Source: Fibrobacteria bacterium (GTDB taxonomy: Bacteria; Fibrobacterota; Fibrobacteria; UBA5070). Taken from it: a stretch of 64,000 nucleotides of DNA. Where the stretch lies: contig JACKCV010000001.1 in the NCBI GenBank assembly GCA_020633825.1, positions 621,001 through 685,000 of the forward strand, in the 5' to 3' direction. The number at the start of each line of letters is the position of its first letter. The stretch's first letter is position 1. The position numbers were made by a program, and so were the translations under genes. This document shows, one piece after another, positions 41,164 through 50,005 of the stretch. The notes under the pieces were generated by a model that saw only the letters and a list, made by a program, of their open reading frames with translations, had not been told where the DNA came from and ran no database searches.

Positions 41164-43050
41164 TCATAATTCGTGCCCAATCCCGCCCACAAGGAATTGA
41201 ACGGTGCGTAAAACCCCGAGCCAGGTCTTGGGGCCGCAAATCCCGTCGGTGGATAGGGACATCCCCCAGGCTTCGTTGCACGCGGCCTGGAAGTTCCTGA
41301 CCGCGGCTTTCGTTTTAGGCCCGTCCAGTCCATCGATGGCGCCAGGGTCGCAAGGCCATTCTTTGCTGGAGAAGTACTTCAGGAACGTCTGGACATCCGA
41401 GACGGCTGCCTCATGGAAGAGCTTTTGCCAAGCGCTTTCATCTCCCTGCAAGATGGCATCGGCAAGCTGCACGCGCTTGTCTCGGACGCCCGGATCCTCG
41501 AGGCAGGTTTCGGGATGGGACTCTACATCGCATCCCTTGTTGTCCTTGCGGAAATCGATCACCCCGGCGATCACCGACAAGAATTCGTCATCCAATAGCG
41601 AAGGACAGAAGTGATTCTCTTGGAAATGACGTTCGAAGATCGGAAGCCCGGTGTCAGCGTCTGCCCCCTCCGTTCCACGAACGACAGGGAGGACGATCCG
41701 GAGCTTCCTCACCTGCCCCGCATCCTCGACCGGATTCTCCTTGATGGTCACCTTGCCCTTTTCGGGAGGATCGATCAGGATGGGTTCGTTTCCGCCCGCG
41801 AAGAAGGCGATTTGCACGGAGCGCTGGTCGGGATTCTCTTCGGCCGAGGCGAAGTCTTCGCCGTTTCCGTACACCCCTTTGCCCTCGTGCCCCCACAGCG
41901 GGGTTTTCCATTCGGGGGCTTTCGAGAGGTCTTTCCCCAACTCCTGTTGGACCAGTGCCAGGATTTGACGCAAGATCGCCTTCCACGTCCTGCGACCGCA
42001 GTCGCCGTCCACCTCGAGCCCCAGGTTCCATGTGGCGTTGGCGTGGATCTGGAACCCGGTCACGGCGGATTTGGTGTCGGGGCCGTTCACTCCATCGATC
42101 GTGCCCGGGTCGCAGCCGATTCCTTCCGACTGCGCGAGGTCGGCCAGGAACTGCTGCAGGTCAACGGTGCGGAAGGCCTCCTTGGCGTGCGTCTCCCAGG
42201 CCTTCTCGTCGCGGTCCAGGATGGCCTTGACCACCTTCGCACGGCAAAGCGACAGTTTCCGGTTGTGGTCGGCGTTTCCCGAAGCGGAGGCGTGCCCGAA
42301 GCAGATGGTGCTCTCGGGGTTTTCGGGATGGGGTGGGTTGGCCGTTCTCTTCAGGGCCGCGGCCAGCACTGAGGCGAGTCGGCCGTCGGGGCCCAGGCGC
42401 GGAAACGACGAGCCCAGGTCGAAGATGATGTCGGATCCCCCCAGCCAGTGGGCGTGGTGATGCAAGACCACCTGGACCTTTGGGCTGGTGGCGGGTTCGG
42501 ACGCTTCCAGATGCGTGGCCGTCAGCCAGAACTCCACCGTCTCGCCCAGGACGTAGGGCATGGCGGTTTCCAGGACTTCCTTGGCCTTGACGGTGTGGGT
42601 GTCTCCGTCGGAGTCGGGGAAGCCCTCGATCCCGCGCACGATGGACTGTTCTTCGCGGACCCCGTCGCGGATCCATGATTGATGGAGATCGAAGAAGGCC
42701 CGGCGCTTCTTGCCGAGTGCGGTGCGGCGGACATCGACGGCCATTTCGAAAGGCTCGTTGAATCGCAGCTGGTCGGTCGGCGTCAGGAAACGGCAATTGG
42801 AAAGGACCACCGAGGGGGTGGTCGCGGAGGGCTTGTCGGACGGCGGCGCACAGCTGGAGCCTTCGGGCCAAGGATCGTTCTCGCGCGTCTTGGCGAGGTA
42901 GTCGGGGTCCACGGCGGGGCGTTGGGGAGTGGCCGCCTTGGGAAACCGGATGTCTCCAACGGGTTTGCCTTGGTACCGGTCGAGCAACGACGGACCGTCG
43001 AAGGGACTGCTCATCCCGAAGGGGGATGCATGGGGGTAGGGAACATTCAT
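41164..43050 (-). CDS. Carrier D: conserved module plus an extra peptidoglycan-binding unit
   Basis: A 628-residue protein. The shared module ends at NPVED 439-443 (SPFDGPSLLDRY, ICFGHASASG, DGVNGPDTKSAVTGFQ). The tail of about 185 residues has a degraded OmpA-like part (VIAGVIDFRKDN, RDKRVQLADAILQGDESAW) and a clear peptidoglycan-binding unit (CDPGAIDGLDGPKTKAAVRNFQ, STDGICGPKTWLGVL). As in carrier C there is no catalytic domain and a separate toxin follows. The first 430 codons are nearly identical in DNA to carriers C and E. Confidence 0.85.
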   Translation of the reverse strand: MNVPYPHASPFGMSSPFDGPSLLDRYQGKPVGDIRFPKAATPQRPAVDPDYLAKTRENDPWPEGSSCAPPSDKPSATTPSVVLSNCRFLTPTDQLRFNEPFEMAVDVRRTALGKKRRAFFDLHQSWIRDGVREEQSIVRGIEGFPDSDGDTHTVKAKEVLETAMPYVLGETVEFWLTATHLEASEPATSPKVQVVLHHHAHWLGGSDIIFDLGSSFPRLGPDGRLASVLAAALKRTANPPHPENPESTICFGHASASGNADHNRKLSLCRAKVVKAILDRDEKAWETHAKEAFRTVDLQQFLADLAQSEGIGCDPGTIDGVNGPDTKSAVTGFQIHANATWNLGLEVDGDCGRRTWKAILRQILALVQQELGKDLSKAPEWKTPLWGHEGKGVYGNGEDFASAEENPDQRSVQIAFFAGGNEPILIDPPEKGKVTIKENPVEDAGQVRKLRIVLPVVRGTEGADADTGLPIFERHFQENHFCPSLLDDEFLSVIAGVIDFRKDNKGCDVESHPETCLEDPGVRDKRVQLADAILQGDESAWQKLFHEAAVSDVQTFLKYFSSKEWPCDPGAIDGLDGPKTKAAVRNFQAACNEAWGMSLSTDGICGPKTWLGVLRTVQFLVGGIGHEL

Positions 43051-43398
43051 GGGGGGGAATCAAGTATGAGAGGGGAATTCAGAATGTGGACCGGCCGAGG
43101 CGACGGGCGGATCCTGTAAAACTATGCCCGGAACGAGCGAGGAGGGTTGCGTTCCTTTTGATTTGTGCGGGAAACGGTGTAAAGGCGGATGCCACCTTGG
43201 TGCGGTAGGATGGATTCCAACGGACGGAATCGAAAATCTCCTCGGCGGAATGGTCTTTCCGCGTCCTTCCCAACGGAAGTTTGCGGACGCGGATTGCCAC
43301 TGGGGAAACAGACCTTGCAGCGGACCATTCCCCGGAGTTGGCGGTCCGGGGGGATCCTCCCTGGCTTTTTCAGCCTTGGAGGAATCGATTCTGGCCCC
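43051..43398 (-). other. Leader and intergenic region upstream of carrier D
   Basis: About 350 bases between carrier D and the DUF4419 gene. It contains the 72-base leader repeat (43058-43129) and presumably the carrier promoter. Beyond the repeat I see no further gene, only short open frames of shadow composition. Confidence 0.5.
43058..43129 (-). repeat. Carrier leader direct repeat, copy 2
   Basis: Identical to 38929-39000 and directly upstream of carrier D. The two copies bracket the whole carrier D - lipase - lipoprotein cassette in direct orientation, 4129 bases apart, so homologous exchange between them could delete or duplicate the cassette. Confidence 0.85.
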
Positions 43399-45096
43399 TC
43401 AGAAATCCCAGTGCGGATCCCTCTTGTCTTTGTCGGCACTCGGCTGATCGGGAGGGCTGGCCCACACGCACCAGCCGAGCTCCGGATACAAGGCGCCGTC
43501 GGTGGCCTGTGCGACCCCAGCAAATCCGGAAACCACCTGGAAGCGAACAGTGCGACCATCTGGAAATTTGATGCTCAGGGGGAAATTGCCCCGGTCTTGA
43601 TGGATGAATTCCACTTTTGCACCATCTCGCCAGGCCCTGCCGGAGTGATCGAAGAATTGGACGATCCACCCATTCAGTAGAGGTGTTGACTCGCAATCGG
43701 GGACCACCGGGGTGTATCGAACGAAGGATTTCCAGAAATCCAAGGGTGGTCTGCCCTCCGCCGAGGCCACGAAGGCATCCAGGATGTGCGACATGTTCGC
43801 GCGCCAGGATTCCAGGCCGGGGATCGCAAAGGTGTTCAGCCGAGATCGAATGGACTTCCAATCATTAACGGTCCCCTCCAGGGTGATCGACGGAATGCCG
43901 CAATACACGTGTGCATAGTACTCGAAAAAGGACTGGTAGGTCTGCAGGACCCTCAACCGCGAAGCCATGGCCCGCGCGGGAGTGGTGGTGGAGAACGGTC
44001 GGATCAGGGTCCGGTGGCGGCCAGCCACGACGAACCGATCCATCGAATCCAACAACGCCGCGGCCAGTGGCCTCCATGCGTCCGCCTTTCGCATTCCTCG
44101 CGGGAAGGAATTCGCCAAACGGATCTTCAGGATCTTCTTGCCTTTGGAGTGCCTCACCATTTGGGGCCGAATCGAATCAGGACTCTGGCCTACTGTTTCC
44201 AGCAACCCTTCCATGAGCAGCATCCAGACCGCGTCGGGTGAAAGTCGCACGGGTCGGTGTTCGTTCCAGGCCCGCACGAAGGTGCTTGCAAAGGAATGGG
44301 GACCATCGCATTCCACCAACCGGGGACCGTGCTCGCCCACCACCCAGCGCGATTCGCTGTCCCAACGCAGACGGCGGGATTCACGCCAAGCAGAATCGGA
44401 CACTCGCGGAATGGGATCGAGGTTGGGTTCCACCGGATCCACCTCGAAGGTGATTTCCGAGGATCGTTTGGACAGAATCCGTGCAATACCGGAATCACGC
44501 ACCACATGCAGGGAGGGACGCAGCGATAGATGCCCGACCGACCGGAAACCAGCTGAATCGGACCAGATCCACGGATTTCCGCCTGGACGAGCCGCGGTAA
44601 CCGAAGGCTGGTGCCCAAAGGAATTGGATCCAACCCATGGTATTTGGTGGGCGAGCACCACCGCGAGGGAATCCATCGTTCCCTTCAGATCGAAACGACG
44701 CCATGCCACCCCGCGGAGGGTGCCCCCCGAAACGGGAAGCGAATCGAAAGGTCCAATCTCCAGACGAATCAGGTGCCCACCGGCATCGAACAGGGCCTTC
44801 GCTCCGCGAAGAGCCGTCGAGTCCTTGGTCCAGGCGGGTACCAAGGTCCCCGCGACCGCGATCGAATCCCGGCCAAAGGACCGGAAACCTCCTTTCCACC
44901 GGATCACGCCCAAGCCTGGCAGATCCAACAAGGCGCCTTCTTGGAAGCCTGGGGGAAGGGTTGGCGAATCGGGATTCTGTGCCGACAGATCAGACGCGGC
45001 ACCTTCCTGGAAGTCGGGGGGAGTGTCCAGCTCATTGGATTTTCGCGAACAGGCGAAGAGGACCACACACAGCGCGATCAAGAACGCTTTCCGCAT
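43399..45096 (-). CDS. DUF4419-domain lipoprotein
   Basis: About 565 residues with signal MRKAFLIALCVVLFAC (lipobox LFAC); an ATG at 45111 is an alternative start. Two short near-repeats follow the anchor (PPDFQEGAASDL, PPGFQEGALLDL). The centre matches DUF4419: HSFASTFVRAWNEHRPVRLSPDAVWMLLMEGL, FFEYYAHVYCGIPSITLEGT, DWKSIRSRL and a late beta strand WIVQFFDHSG. The family has no established function. It stands alone between cassette D and the IS remnant at 45214, and may be a chromosomal gene or an orphan cassette member. Confidence 0.8.
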   Translation of the reverse strand: MRKAFLIALCVVLFACSRKSNELDTPPDFQEGAASDLSAQNPDSPTLPPGFQEGALLDLPGLGVIRWKGGFRSFGRDSIAVAGTLVPAWTKDSTALRGAKALFDAGGHLIRLEIGPFDSLPVSGGTLRGVAWRRFDLKGTMDSLAVVLAHQIPWVGSNSFGHQPSVTAARPGGNPWIWSDSAGFRSVGHLSLRPSLHVVRDSGIARILSKRSSEITFEVDPVEPNLDPIPRVSDSAWRESRRLRWDSESRWVVGEHGPRLVECDGPHSFASTFVRAWNEHRPVRLSPDAVWMLLMEGLLETVGQSPDSIRPQMVRHSKGKKILKIRLANSFPRGMRKADAWRPLAAALLDSMDRFVVAGRHRTLIRPFSTTTPARAMASRLRVLQTYQSFFEYYAHVYCGIPSITLEGTVNDWKSIRSRLNTFAIPGLESWRANMSHILDAFVASAEGRPPLDFWKSFVRYTPVVPDCESTPLLNGWIVQFFDHSGRAWRDGAKVEFIHQDRGNFPLSIKFPDGRTVRFQVVSGFAGVAQATDGALYPELGWCVWASPPDQPSADKDKRDPHWDF

Positions 45097-45213
45097 GGAA
45101 CAGGAGGTCATGAATACATGGAGCAGCCATTTGTCCTTGTGAATGCCGGCGGTAGAATCTTGGAAGTGGCGTGCCCCCTCCTGACGGACGCAACGATCAG
45201 GTAGGTTGAACAG

Positions 45214-45411
45214 ATGGAAGATAAGGCACGGTCCGGTCGCCGGACCTACGATTCGGGGTTCAAGGAGCGCGCGGTTGCGATGGCAGCCGAGAGCAACAAC
45301 GTCGCCGAGACGACTCGGCAGCTTGGTGTTGGCTGTAGTCTCCTAAACAGCTGGCGCAATGCCGCCGGTGTATGCGCAGGGGGCCTGTGCCACCTTTTCA
45401 AGCCGGATTGA
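45214..45411 (+). pseudogene. Transposase orfA fragment (IS3-like)
   Basis: The first 45 residues read as an HTH transposase (RRTYDSGFKERAVAMAAES, VAETTRQLGVGCSLLNSWR), then the frame loses homology (AGVCAGGLCHLFKPD). No orfB is present. It is a relic of a further insertion at the border of cassette E. Confidence 0.7.
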
Positions 45412-45433
45412 ATTTTAGCTGCTTTAGAGAGTG

Positions 45434-46519
45434 TCATTTGAGTTCTTCTGCCGTTCGCCATTCTTCAGGGAATTCTTCCGAGCAGTACAATACGGCTAGA
45501 TTTCCCTCCGAGTAGATACTCCGTGCTGCCGTCCGTTTGTCGAGATCAAGAGTCTGATATGGGTTTGATGGGAGGGTGAATCGCCGTCCGAAGAAGTGCG
45601 TCACCCATTGTTTTCGTACCCCGAGCTGATCGGAGGGGGCATCATCCAGATGAAGATCGGATGCAGCTGCATCAATGCTGTCTCGAATTTCTTGAATCCC
45701 ATACCTCTGATGTAGTGCTCGAAAAAGTTCCGGAGAGCCGACCCAGGAAGGATTCCTTCGCAAAATATCTTCAAGGGCCGAGTCTGCCAAACCTTGTCGC
45801 AATAGGATATTCCATTTCAGGCGCAATGCATCCAATCCGGGAATTGCAACGCGTGCTCGAATGTGATGTACTGGTGCTCCTTTGTAGAAGAATGTGTCCG
45901 CTAATGTATTCAATAGTTCAAGTGCTGTTGTGGTGTCCTGAGTCAACGCGATTCCGGCGGCCTTTTTGATGGATATGAGGATCATTTCGTGAATTTGCTC
46001 AAAAAGAAATAATTCTGGAGAGTTTTCTAGATCCTTGAAGAAAGATTCCTCTAGTGGAATCATGGCGTCGGGTCCTTGGAAATGCATCCGGAGCTTTCCT
46101 GAATGGCCTAATGCTTTTAGTTTTTCTTTCAAGCTGGTTGGGATTTTGGATGGGTCAATTTTCTGGCGTGAGAGATGCAGGTAAAGTGGGTACGCGTTTT
46201 TAATATCTCCTAGGGCGTACAAGCTTTCCGCAATCATGAATGCCCTGAAATCGTACGTTGATTCCGGAGGTGGGCGTTCCCCTGGCGTTGTATGGGGTCC
46301 AACTGTTTGGTTTTTCGAGAATTCTCCATGGTTCGCTGGGGGAATCACAGCCTGATCATAGGGTGGTACCCAAGGTGCCCCTCCGTAATTACTGCATTTG
46401 TTTGAAAACCGTACATCGCAGGACGTAACCACGGTGAGGCAAAGGAGTGCGATAAAAAGCCTGAAAGCCTTGTTGATTGGTCTTCTTTGATTGCAACAAA
46501 TTTGGGGCTTGAAGCTCAC
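45434..46519 (-). CDS. Lipoprotein of unknown function, cassette E
   Basis: A 361-residue protein from a GTG at 46519, directly abutting the previous stop. A hydrophobic segment (FRLFIALLCLTVVTSC) ends in lipobox VTSC near residue 34. The mature part is largely helical (AFMIAESLYALGDIKNAYPLYLHLS, ELFLFEQIHEMILISIKKAAG), resembling TPR-like solenoids. It is the third gene of cassette E and AT-rich. It may be a second immunity factor; no family is recognised. Confidence 0.65.
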   Translation of the reverse strand: MSFKPQICCNQRRPINKAFRLFIALLCLTVVTSCDVRFSNKCSNYGGAPWVPPYDQAVIPPANHGEFSKNQTVGPHTTPGERPPPESTYDFRAFMIAESLYALGDIKNAYPLYLHLSRQKIDPSKIPTSLKEKLKALGHSGKLRMHFQGPDAMIPLEESFFKDLENSPELFLFEQIHEMILISIKKAAGIALTQDTTTALELLNTLADTFFYKGAPVHHIRARVAIPGLDALRLKWNILLRQGLADSALEDILRRNPSWVGSPELFRALHQRYGIQEIRDSIDAAASDLHLDDAPSDQLGVRKQWVTHFFGRRFTLPSNPYQTLDLDKRTAARSIYSEGNLAVLYCSEEFPEEWRTAEELK

Positions 46520-47404
46520 CTAGTTTTCCTCTTCAAGAATTGCCAGAGGTTTTGCAAAGTTTGTAACGGTGTACATCGGGTCGCCGATTCTTTGCAATGC
46601 GGTGTTGCGGATTTGGTTTTCAGGGCATTCAAGGGTGACTCTTGGAAATGGTCGATTACTGCAGTTCTCCAAAGGAGTCGGTTCTCCACAGTAAAGAATG
46701 GGAATTAGAAGGTTTTTTTTAATAAGTTCTGATAAGATATCTTCTTTGGTGGCAGGTGCTTCTTTTCCATCCGCTCGTAGGAGCGAGCCAACGGAAATAT
46801 GCAAACCGAACAAGGTTACGTATTCATATCTATATTCGGGTGAGAAGTCTTGGTCAACGGAATGCCAAGGAATGGAATCTCCTGCCTCTATGCGATGGAT
46901 AACGGAAAGGGCTTTTAGGATGGAGTCTTTGTATTGTCGTTTTGTCATGGGGTACATCATTCTTAATATATGCGCCATGGCGAAGGACGAACGTTTTGTG
47001 GCGAATGTTTTGGGGTAGTTCAGTCGAATTGAATCCAGCTGTCCACTGATTGCCCAAAAGGCGATTCTTGCCATGATGAGGTCTGCGTTTCGTACCGGGT
47101 CACGGTCATTGCAGGAGTGAAATTCGATGCATTTATTCTCCGCCTCTTCAATAGAATCCAGGATGCGCAACCCTTCGGTAGGGGCCTCACTGGAAATTGC
47201 CGATCGAAGCGCGAAAAGGATTTTGGGGTTGGAGTATAATTCGTTCTCGGAGAAAAAGTAATTCTCCCATCTTAGGTTTGAGTTCAGGCAGTTCTTTTCG
47301 AGGATTTCTTTGGCAAATTGATTTCTTTGGTTTTCGCCGGAGATAAAAATGGGTAAAGTCGCGAGGAACAGGATTGCCGCTCCTTTTCTCGGGAAGATAT
47401 TCAC
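46520..47404 (-). CDS. Exported protein, candidate immunity protein to effector E
   Basis: A 294-residue protein. The GTG at 47404 overlaps the effector E TGA (GTGA) and places a signal peptide at the N-terminus (MNIFPRKGAAILFLATLPIFISG), so I prefer it to the upstream ATG at 47449. The mature chain is helical (NQFAKEILEKNCLNSNLRWENYF, SSFAMAHILRMMYPMTKRQYKDSILKAL) and Cys-containing. No family is recognised. Its position immediately after the metalloprotease-like toxin supports an inhibitor role. Confidence 0.65.
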   Translation of the reverse strand: MNIFPRKGAAILFLATLPIFISGENQRNQFAKEILEKNCLNSNLRWENYFFSENELYSNPKILFALRSAISSEAPTEGLRILDSIEEAENKCIEFHSCNDRDPVRNADLIMARIAFWAISGQLDSIRLNYPKTFATKRSSFAMAHILRMMYPMTKRQYKDSILKALSVIHRIEAGDSIPWHSVDQDFSPEYRYEYVTLFGLHISVGSLLRADGKEAPATKEDILSELIKKNLLIPILYCGEPTPLENCSNRPFPRVTLECPENQIRNTALQRIGDPMYTVTNFAKPLAILEEEN

Positions 47405-49605
47405 TCTAGAATCCAATCCATATTCAGGTCGGAGAAAAGGTGGAAGCACATCGACTCACGCGCATTGGATCCAACTGGTGTACTTTCTGCATCGTGGGCT
47501 GCATTTCTTGTTACTGTCAAAATTTTCTTCAGGTCTTCAAATGAATGCGCGGTCCTGCTCTTTTGGAGAGGAATTGGAGAGGTAAGAAGGGTTTTATTGT
47601 AATTTATGGTGTAGTCGGCGTAAAACTGGACTTTTGGGAAAAGCCCTCCTGCATGCTTGAGTAGGTCGAAGGATGTTGCTTGGATTTCTGCTATGATGAA
47701 TGCGATGCAATTGTTTGCGTTCAGGAGCTTGAGCGATTTTACCACTTCATCTTCGCTCGCGAAAGCGGACTTTTCAAAAGCCCTGACCCATTGCATAAGA
47801 GTATTCCAATACCGAATGTAACATTTGTAGTGATCGTATTCGTGTGCGAGGGTTCGATTCTTTCTCTCCTCGACGGCAAGGTTTTCTTTCCCGATCAATA
47901 GGCTTTGGTACTTGTTCCAATTGCCTGAAGGTGGATCATTCCAGGCATTGGAGAGTCTGGATACCATCTTGAATCCAATTTCCATTTTGTAACTGTGCAG
48001 TGTCGCTCTAAAATGGTTTTGACTTTTTGTTATTGAGCATGTCAGGTCGTTTGGGTATTCTTCGGTGCCAATCATTTTAATGCTTCCCCATGTGCCATCG
48101 GGGGCTCTGAGGAGATTGGGGTGAACAATCCAGCTAAAATGCGATTTGGAGTAAGCTGATTGCAGTTCAATGGTTTGTGGAAGAATGTGCTCGCCCTCTG
48201 AATTGACACGCCACGTGCAAACGGGAGGGAACGAATCTTCATTTGGTGGAATTTTCACCTTCTTGGAACTGGAAGCATCCTCCACCGGGTTATCCTGGGT
48301 GGTGACCTTCGTGTTTTCGGGTACATCCTTCAGGATGGGTTCGCTACCACCTGCGAAGAACGTGATTTGCACCGACCGTTCCTCGGGGTTCTCCTGGGCG
48401 CCAGCGAAATCCTCCCCGTTTCCGTACACCCCTTTGCCCTCGTGCCCCCACAGAGGAGTTTTCCATTCGGGGGCTTTCGATGGGTCCTTCCCCAACTCCT
48501 GTTGGACCAGTGCCAGGATTTGACGCAAAATGGCCTTCCACGTCCTGCGACCGCAGTCGCCGTCCACCTCGAGCCCCAGGTTCCATGTGGAGTTGGCGTG
48601 GATTTGGAACGCGGTCACGCCGGATTTGGTGTCGGGCCCGTTCACTCCATCGATCGTGCCCGGGTCACAGCCGATTCCTTCCGACTGCGCGAGGTCGGCC
48701 AGAAACTGCTGCAGGTCAGCGGTGCGGAAGGTCTCCACGGCGAGCGTCTCCCAGGCCTTCTCGTCGCGGTCCAGGATGGCCTTCACCGCCTGCGCACGGC
48801 GAAGCGACAGTTTTCGGTTGTGGTTGGCGTTTCCCGAAGCGGAGGCGTGCCCGAAGCAGATGGTGGTCTCGGGGTTTTCGGGATGGGGTGGGTTGGCCGT
48901 TCTCTTCAGGGCCGCGGCCAGCACTGAGGCGAGTCGGCCGTCGGGGCCCAGGCGCGGAAACGACGAGCCCAGGTCGAAGAGGATGTCGGATCCCCCCAGC
49001 CAGTGGGCGTGGTGATGCAAGGCCACCTGGACCTTCGGGCTGGTGGCGGGTTCGGACGCCTCCAGATGAGTGGCCGTCAGCCAGAACTCCACCGTCTCGC
49101 CCAGGACGTAGGGCATGGCGGTTTCCAGGACTTCCTTGGCCTTGATGGTGTGGGTGTCTCCGTCGGAGTCGGGGAAGCCCTCGATGCCGCGCACGATGGA
49201 CTGTTCTTCGGGGACCCCGTCGCGGATCCACGACTGGTGGAGATCGAAGAAGGCCCGGCGCGTCTTGCCGGGTGCGGTGCGGCGGACATCGACGGCCATC
49301 TCGAAGGGCTCGTTGAATCGCAGCTGGTCTGGTGGCGTCAGGAAACGGCAATTGGAGAGGACCACCGAGGGGGTGGTCGCGGGGGGCTTGTCGGACGGCG
49401 GCGCACAGCTGGAGCCTTCGGGCCAAGGATCATTCTCGCGCGTCTTGGCGAGGTAGTCGGGGTCCACGGCGGGGCGTTGGGGGGTGGCCGCCTTGGGAAA
49501 TCGGATGTCTCCGACGGGTTTGCCTTGGTACCGGTCGAGCAACGACGGACCGTCGAAGGGACTGCTCACCCCGAAGGGGGATGCATGGGGGTAGGGGGAA
49601 TTCAT
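47401..49605 (-). CDS. Effector E: carrier module fused to an HExxH metalloprotease-like domain
   Basis: A 734-residue protein from the ATG at 49605 (MNSPYPHASP); the frame is open further upstream but this start matches the other carriers. The module ends at NPVED 439-443. The C-terminal 290 residues carry AHEYDHYKCY (His588, Glu589, His592), a zincin HExxH motif, and a Glu640 in AFIIAEIQATSFD that could be the third ligand. DNA of this part is clearly AT-richer than that of the carrier part. Predicted action is proteolysis of a periplasmic or envelope target; the substrate is unknown. It is followed by two exported proteins. Confidence 0.8.
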   Translation of the reverse strand: MNSPYPHASPFGVSSPFDGPSLLDRYQGKPVGDIRFPKAATPQRPAVDPDYLAKTRENDPWPEGSSCAPPSDKPPATTPSVVLSNCRFLTPPDQLRFNEPFEMAVDVRRTAPGKTRRAFFDLHQSWIRDGVPEEQSIVRGIEGFPDSDGDTHTIKAKEVLETAMPYVLGETVEFWLTATHLEASEPATSPKVQVALHHHAHWLGGSDILFDLGSSFPRLGPDGRLASVLAAALKRTANPPHPENPETTICFGHASASGNANHNRKLSLRRAQAVKAILDRDEKAWETLAVETFRTADLQQFLADLAQSEGIGCDPGTIDGVNGPDTKSGVTAFQIHANSTWNLGLEVDGDCGRRTWKAILRQILALVQQELGKDPSKAPEWKTPLWGHEGKGVYGNGEDFAGAQENPEERSVQITFFAGGSEPILKDVPENTKVTTQDNPVEDASSSKKVKIPPNEDSFPPVCTWRVNSEGEHILPQTIELQSAYSKSHFSWIVHPNLLRAPDGTWGSIKMIGTEEYPNDLTCSITKSQNHFRATLHSYKMEIGFKMVSRLSNAWNDPPSGNWNKYQSLLIGKENLAVEERKNRTLAHEYDHYKCYIRYWNTLMQWVRAFEKSAFASEDEVVKSLKLLNANNCIAFIIAEIQATSFDLLKHAGGLFPKVQFYADYTINYNKTLLTSPIPLQKSRTAHSFEDLKKILTVTRNAAHDAESTPVGSNARESMCFHLFSDLNMDWILE

Positions 49606-50005
49606 GGGGGTCAACCGAGGAAGATGGGGGGAGCTCATTGGGTAAACCGGTGGAGGCGAGGAGGATGTTCTGAATCTAACCCAAAGAGTGTACGGACAAG
49701 GAACCGTTTCCTGAGCGGTGGGGGTGCTCAACAAAGAATTGAGCAAATCTTTTTCTCCAAGGTTCGATATTGTTTCCCGTTCCGGGGGCCAGTGCTTCCA
49801 AATCGTGGGAATTCAGAAGGCATGGGTGGACGCGTCCGTGTGGTTTCCGAACGAACAAAAGGATGGAGCCAATCGGTGCCTGCAGCCGGGAGGTTGGCCT
49901 TTCGTGAATCGGTGTCCTACCATTCAACCAACCAGCGACATTTCACCTGAGGCGCGCCGCCCCAGGTCTTCTGTCACAAAGTCCCTGTCAAGGAGCGACT
50001 CCCCG
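49606..50005. other. Divergent intergenic region between effector E and the SecD-like gene
   Basis: This region of 400 bases lies between divergent genes. On the minus strand TTGTCC followed 15-16 bases later by TAGATT is a possible promoter of effector E. On the plus strand AAGGAG (49990-49995) serves the gene at 50006. No gene is convincing within it. Confidence 0.4.

Noticed and set aside
3911..49605. Type VI or extracellular contractile secretion genes accompanying the effectors
   Set aside because: I looked for VgrG, Hcp, PAAR, sheath, ClpV or baseplate motifs and found none in the window, so the delivery route is left open.
11632..49605. Rhs/YD-repeat interpretation of the carriers
   Set aside because: There are no YD repeats or the Rhs PxxxxDPxGL boundary; the conserved part is OmpA/peptidoglycan-binding with an NPVED end.
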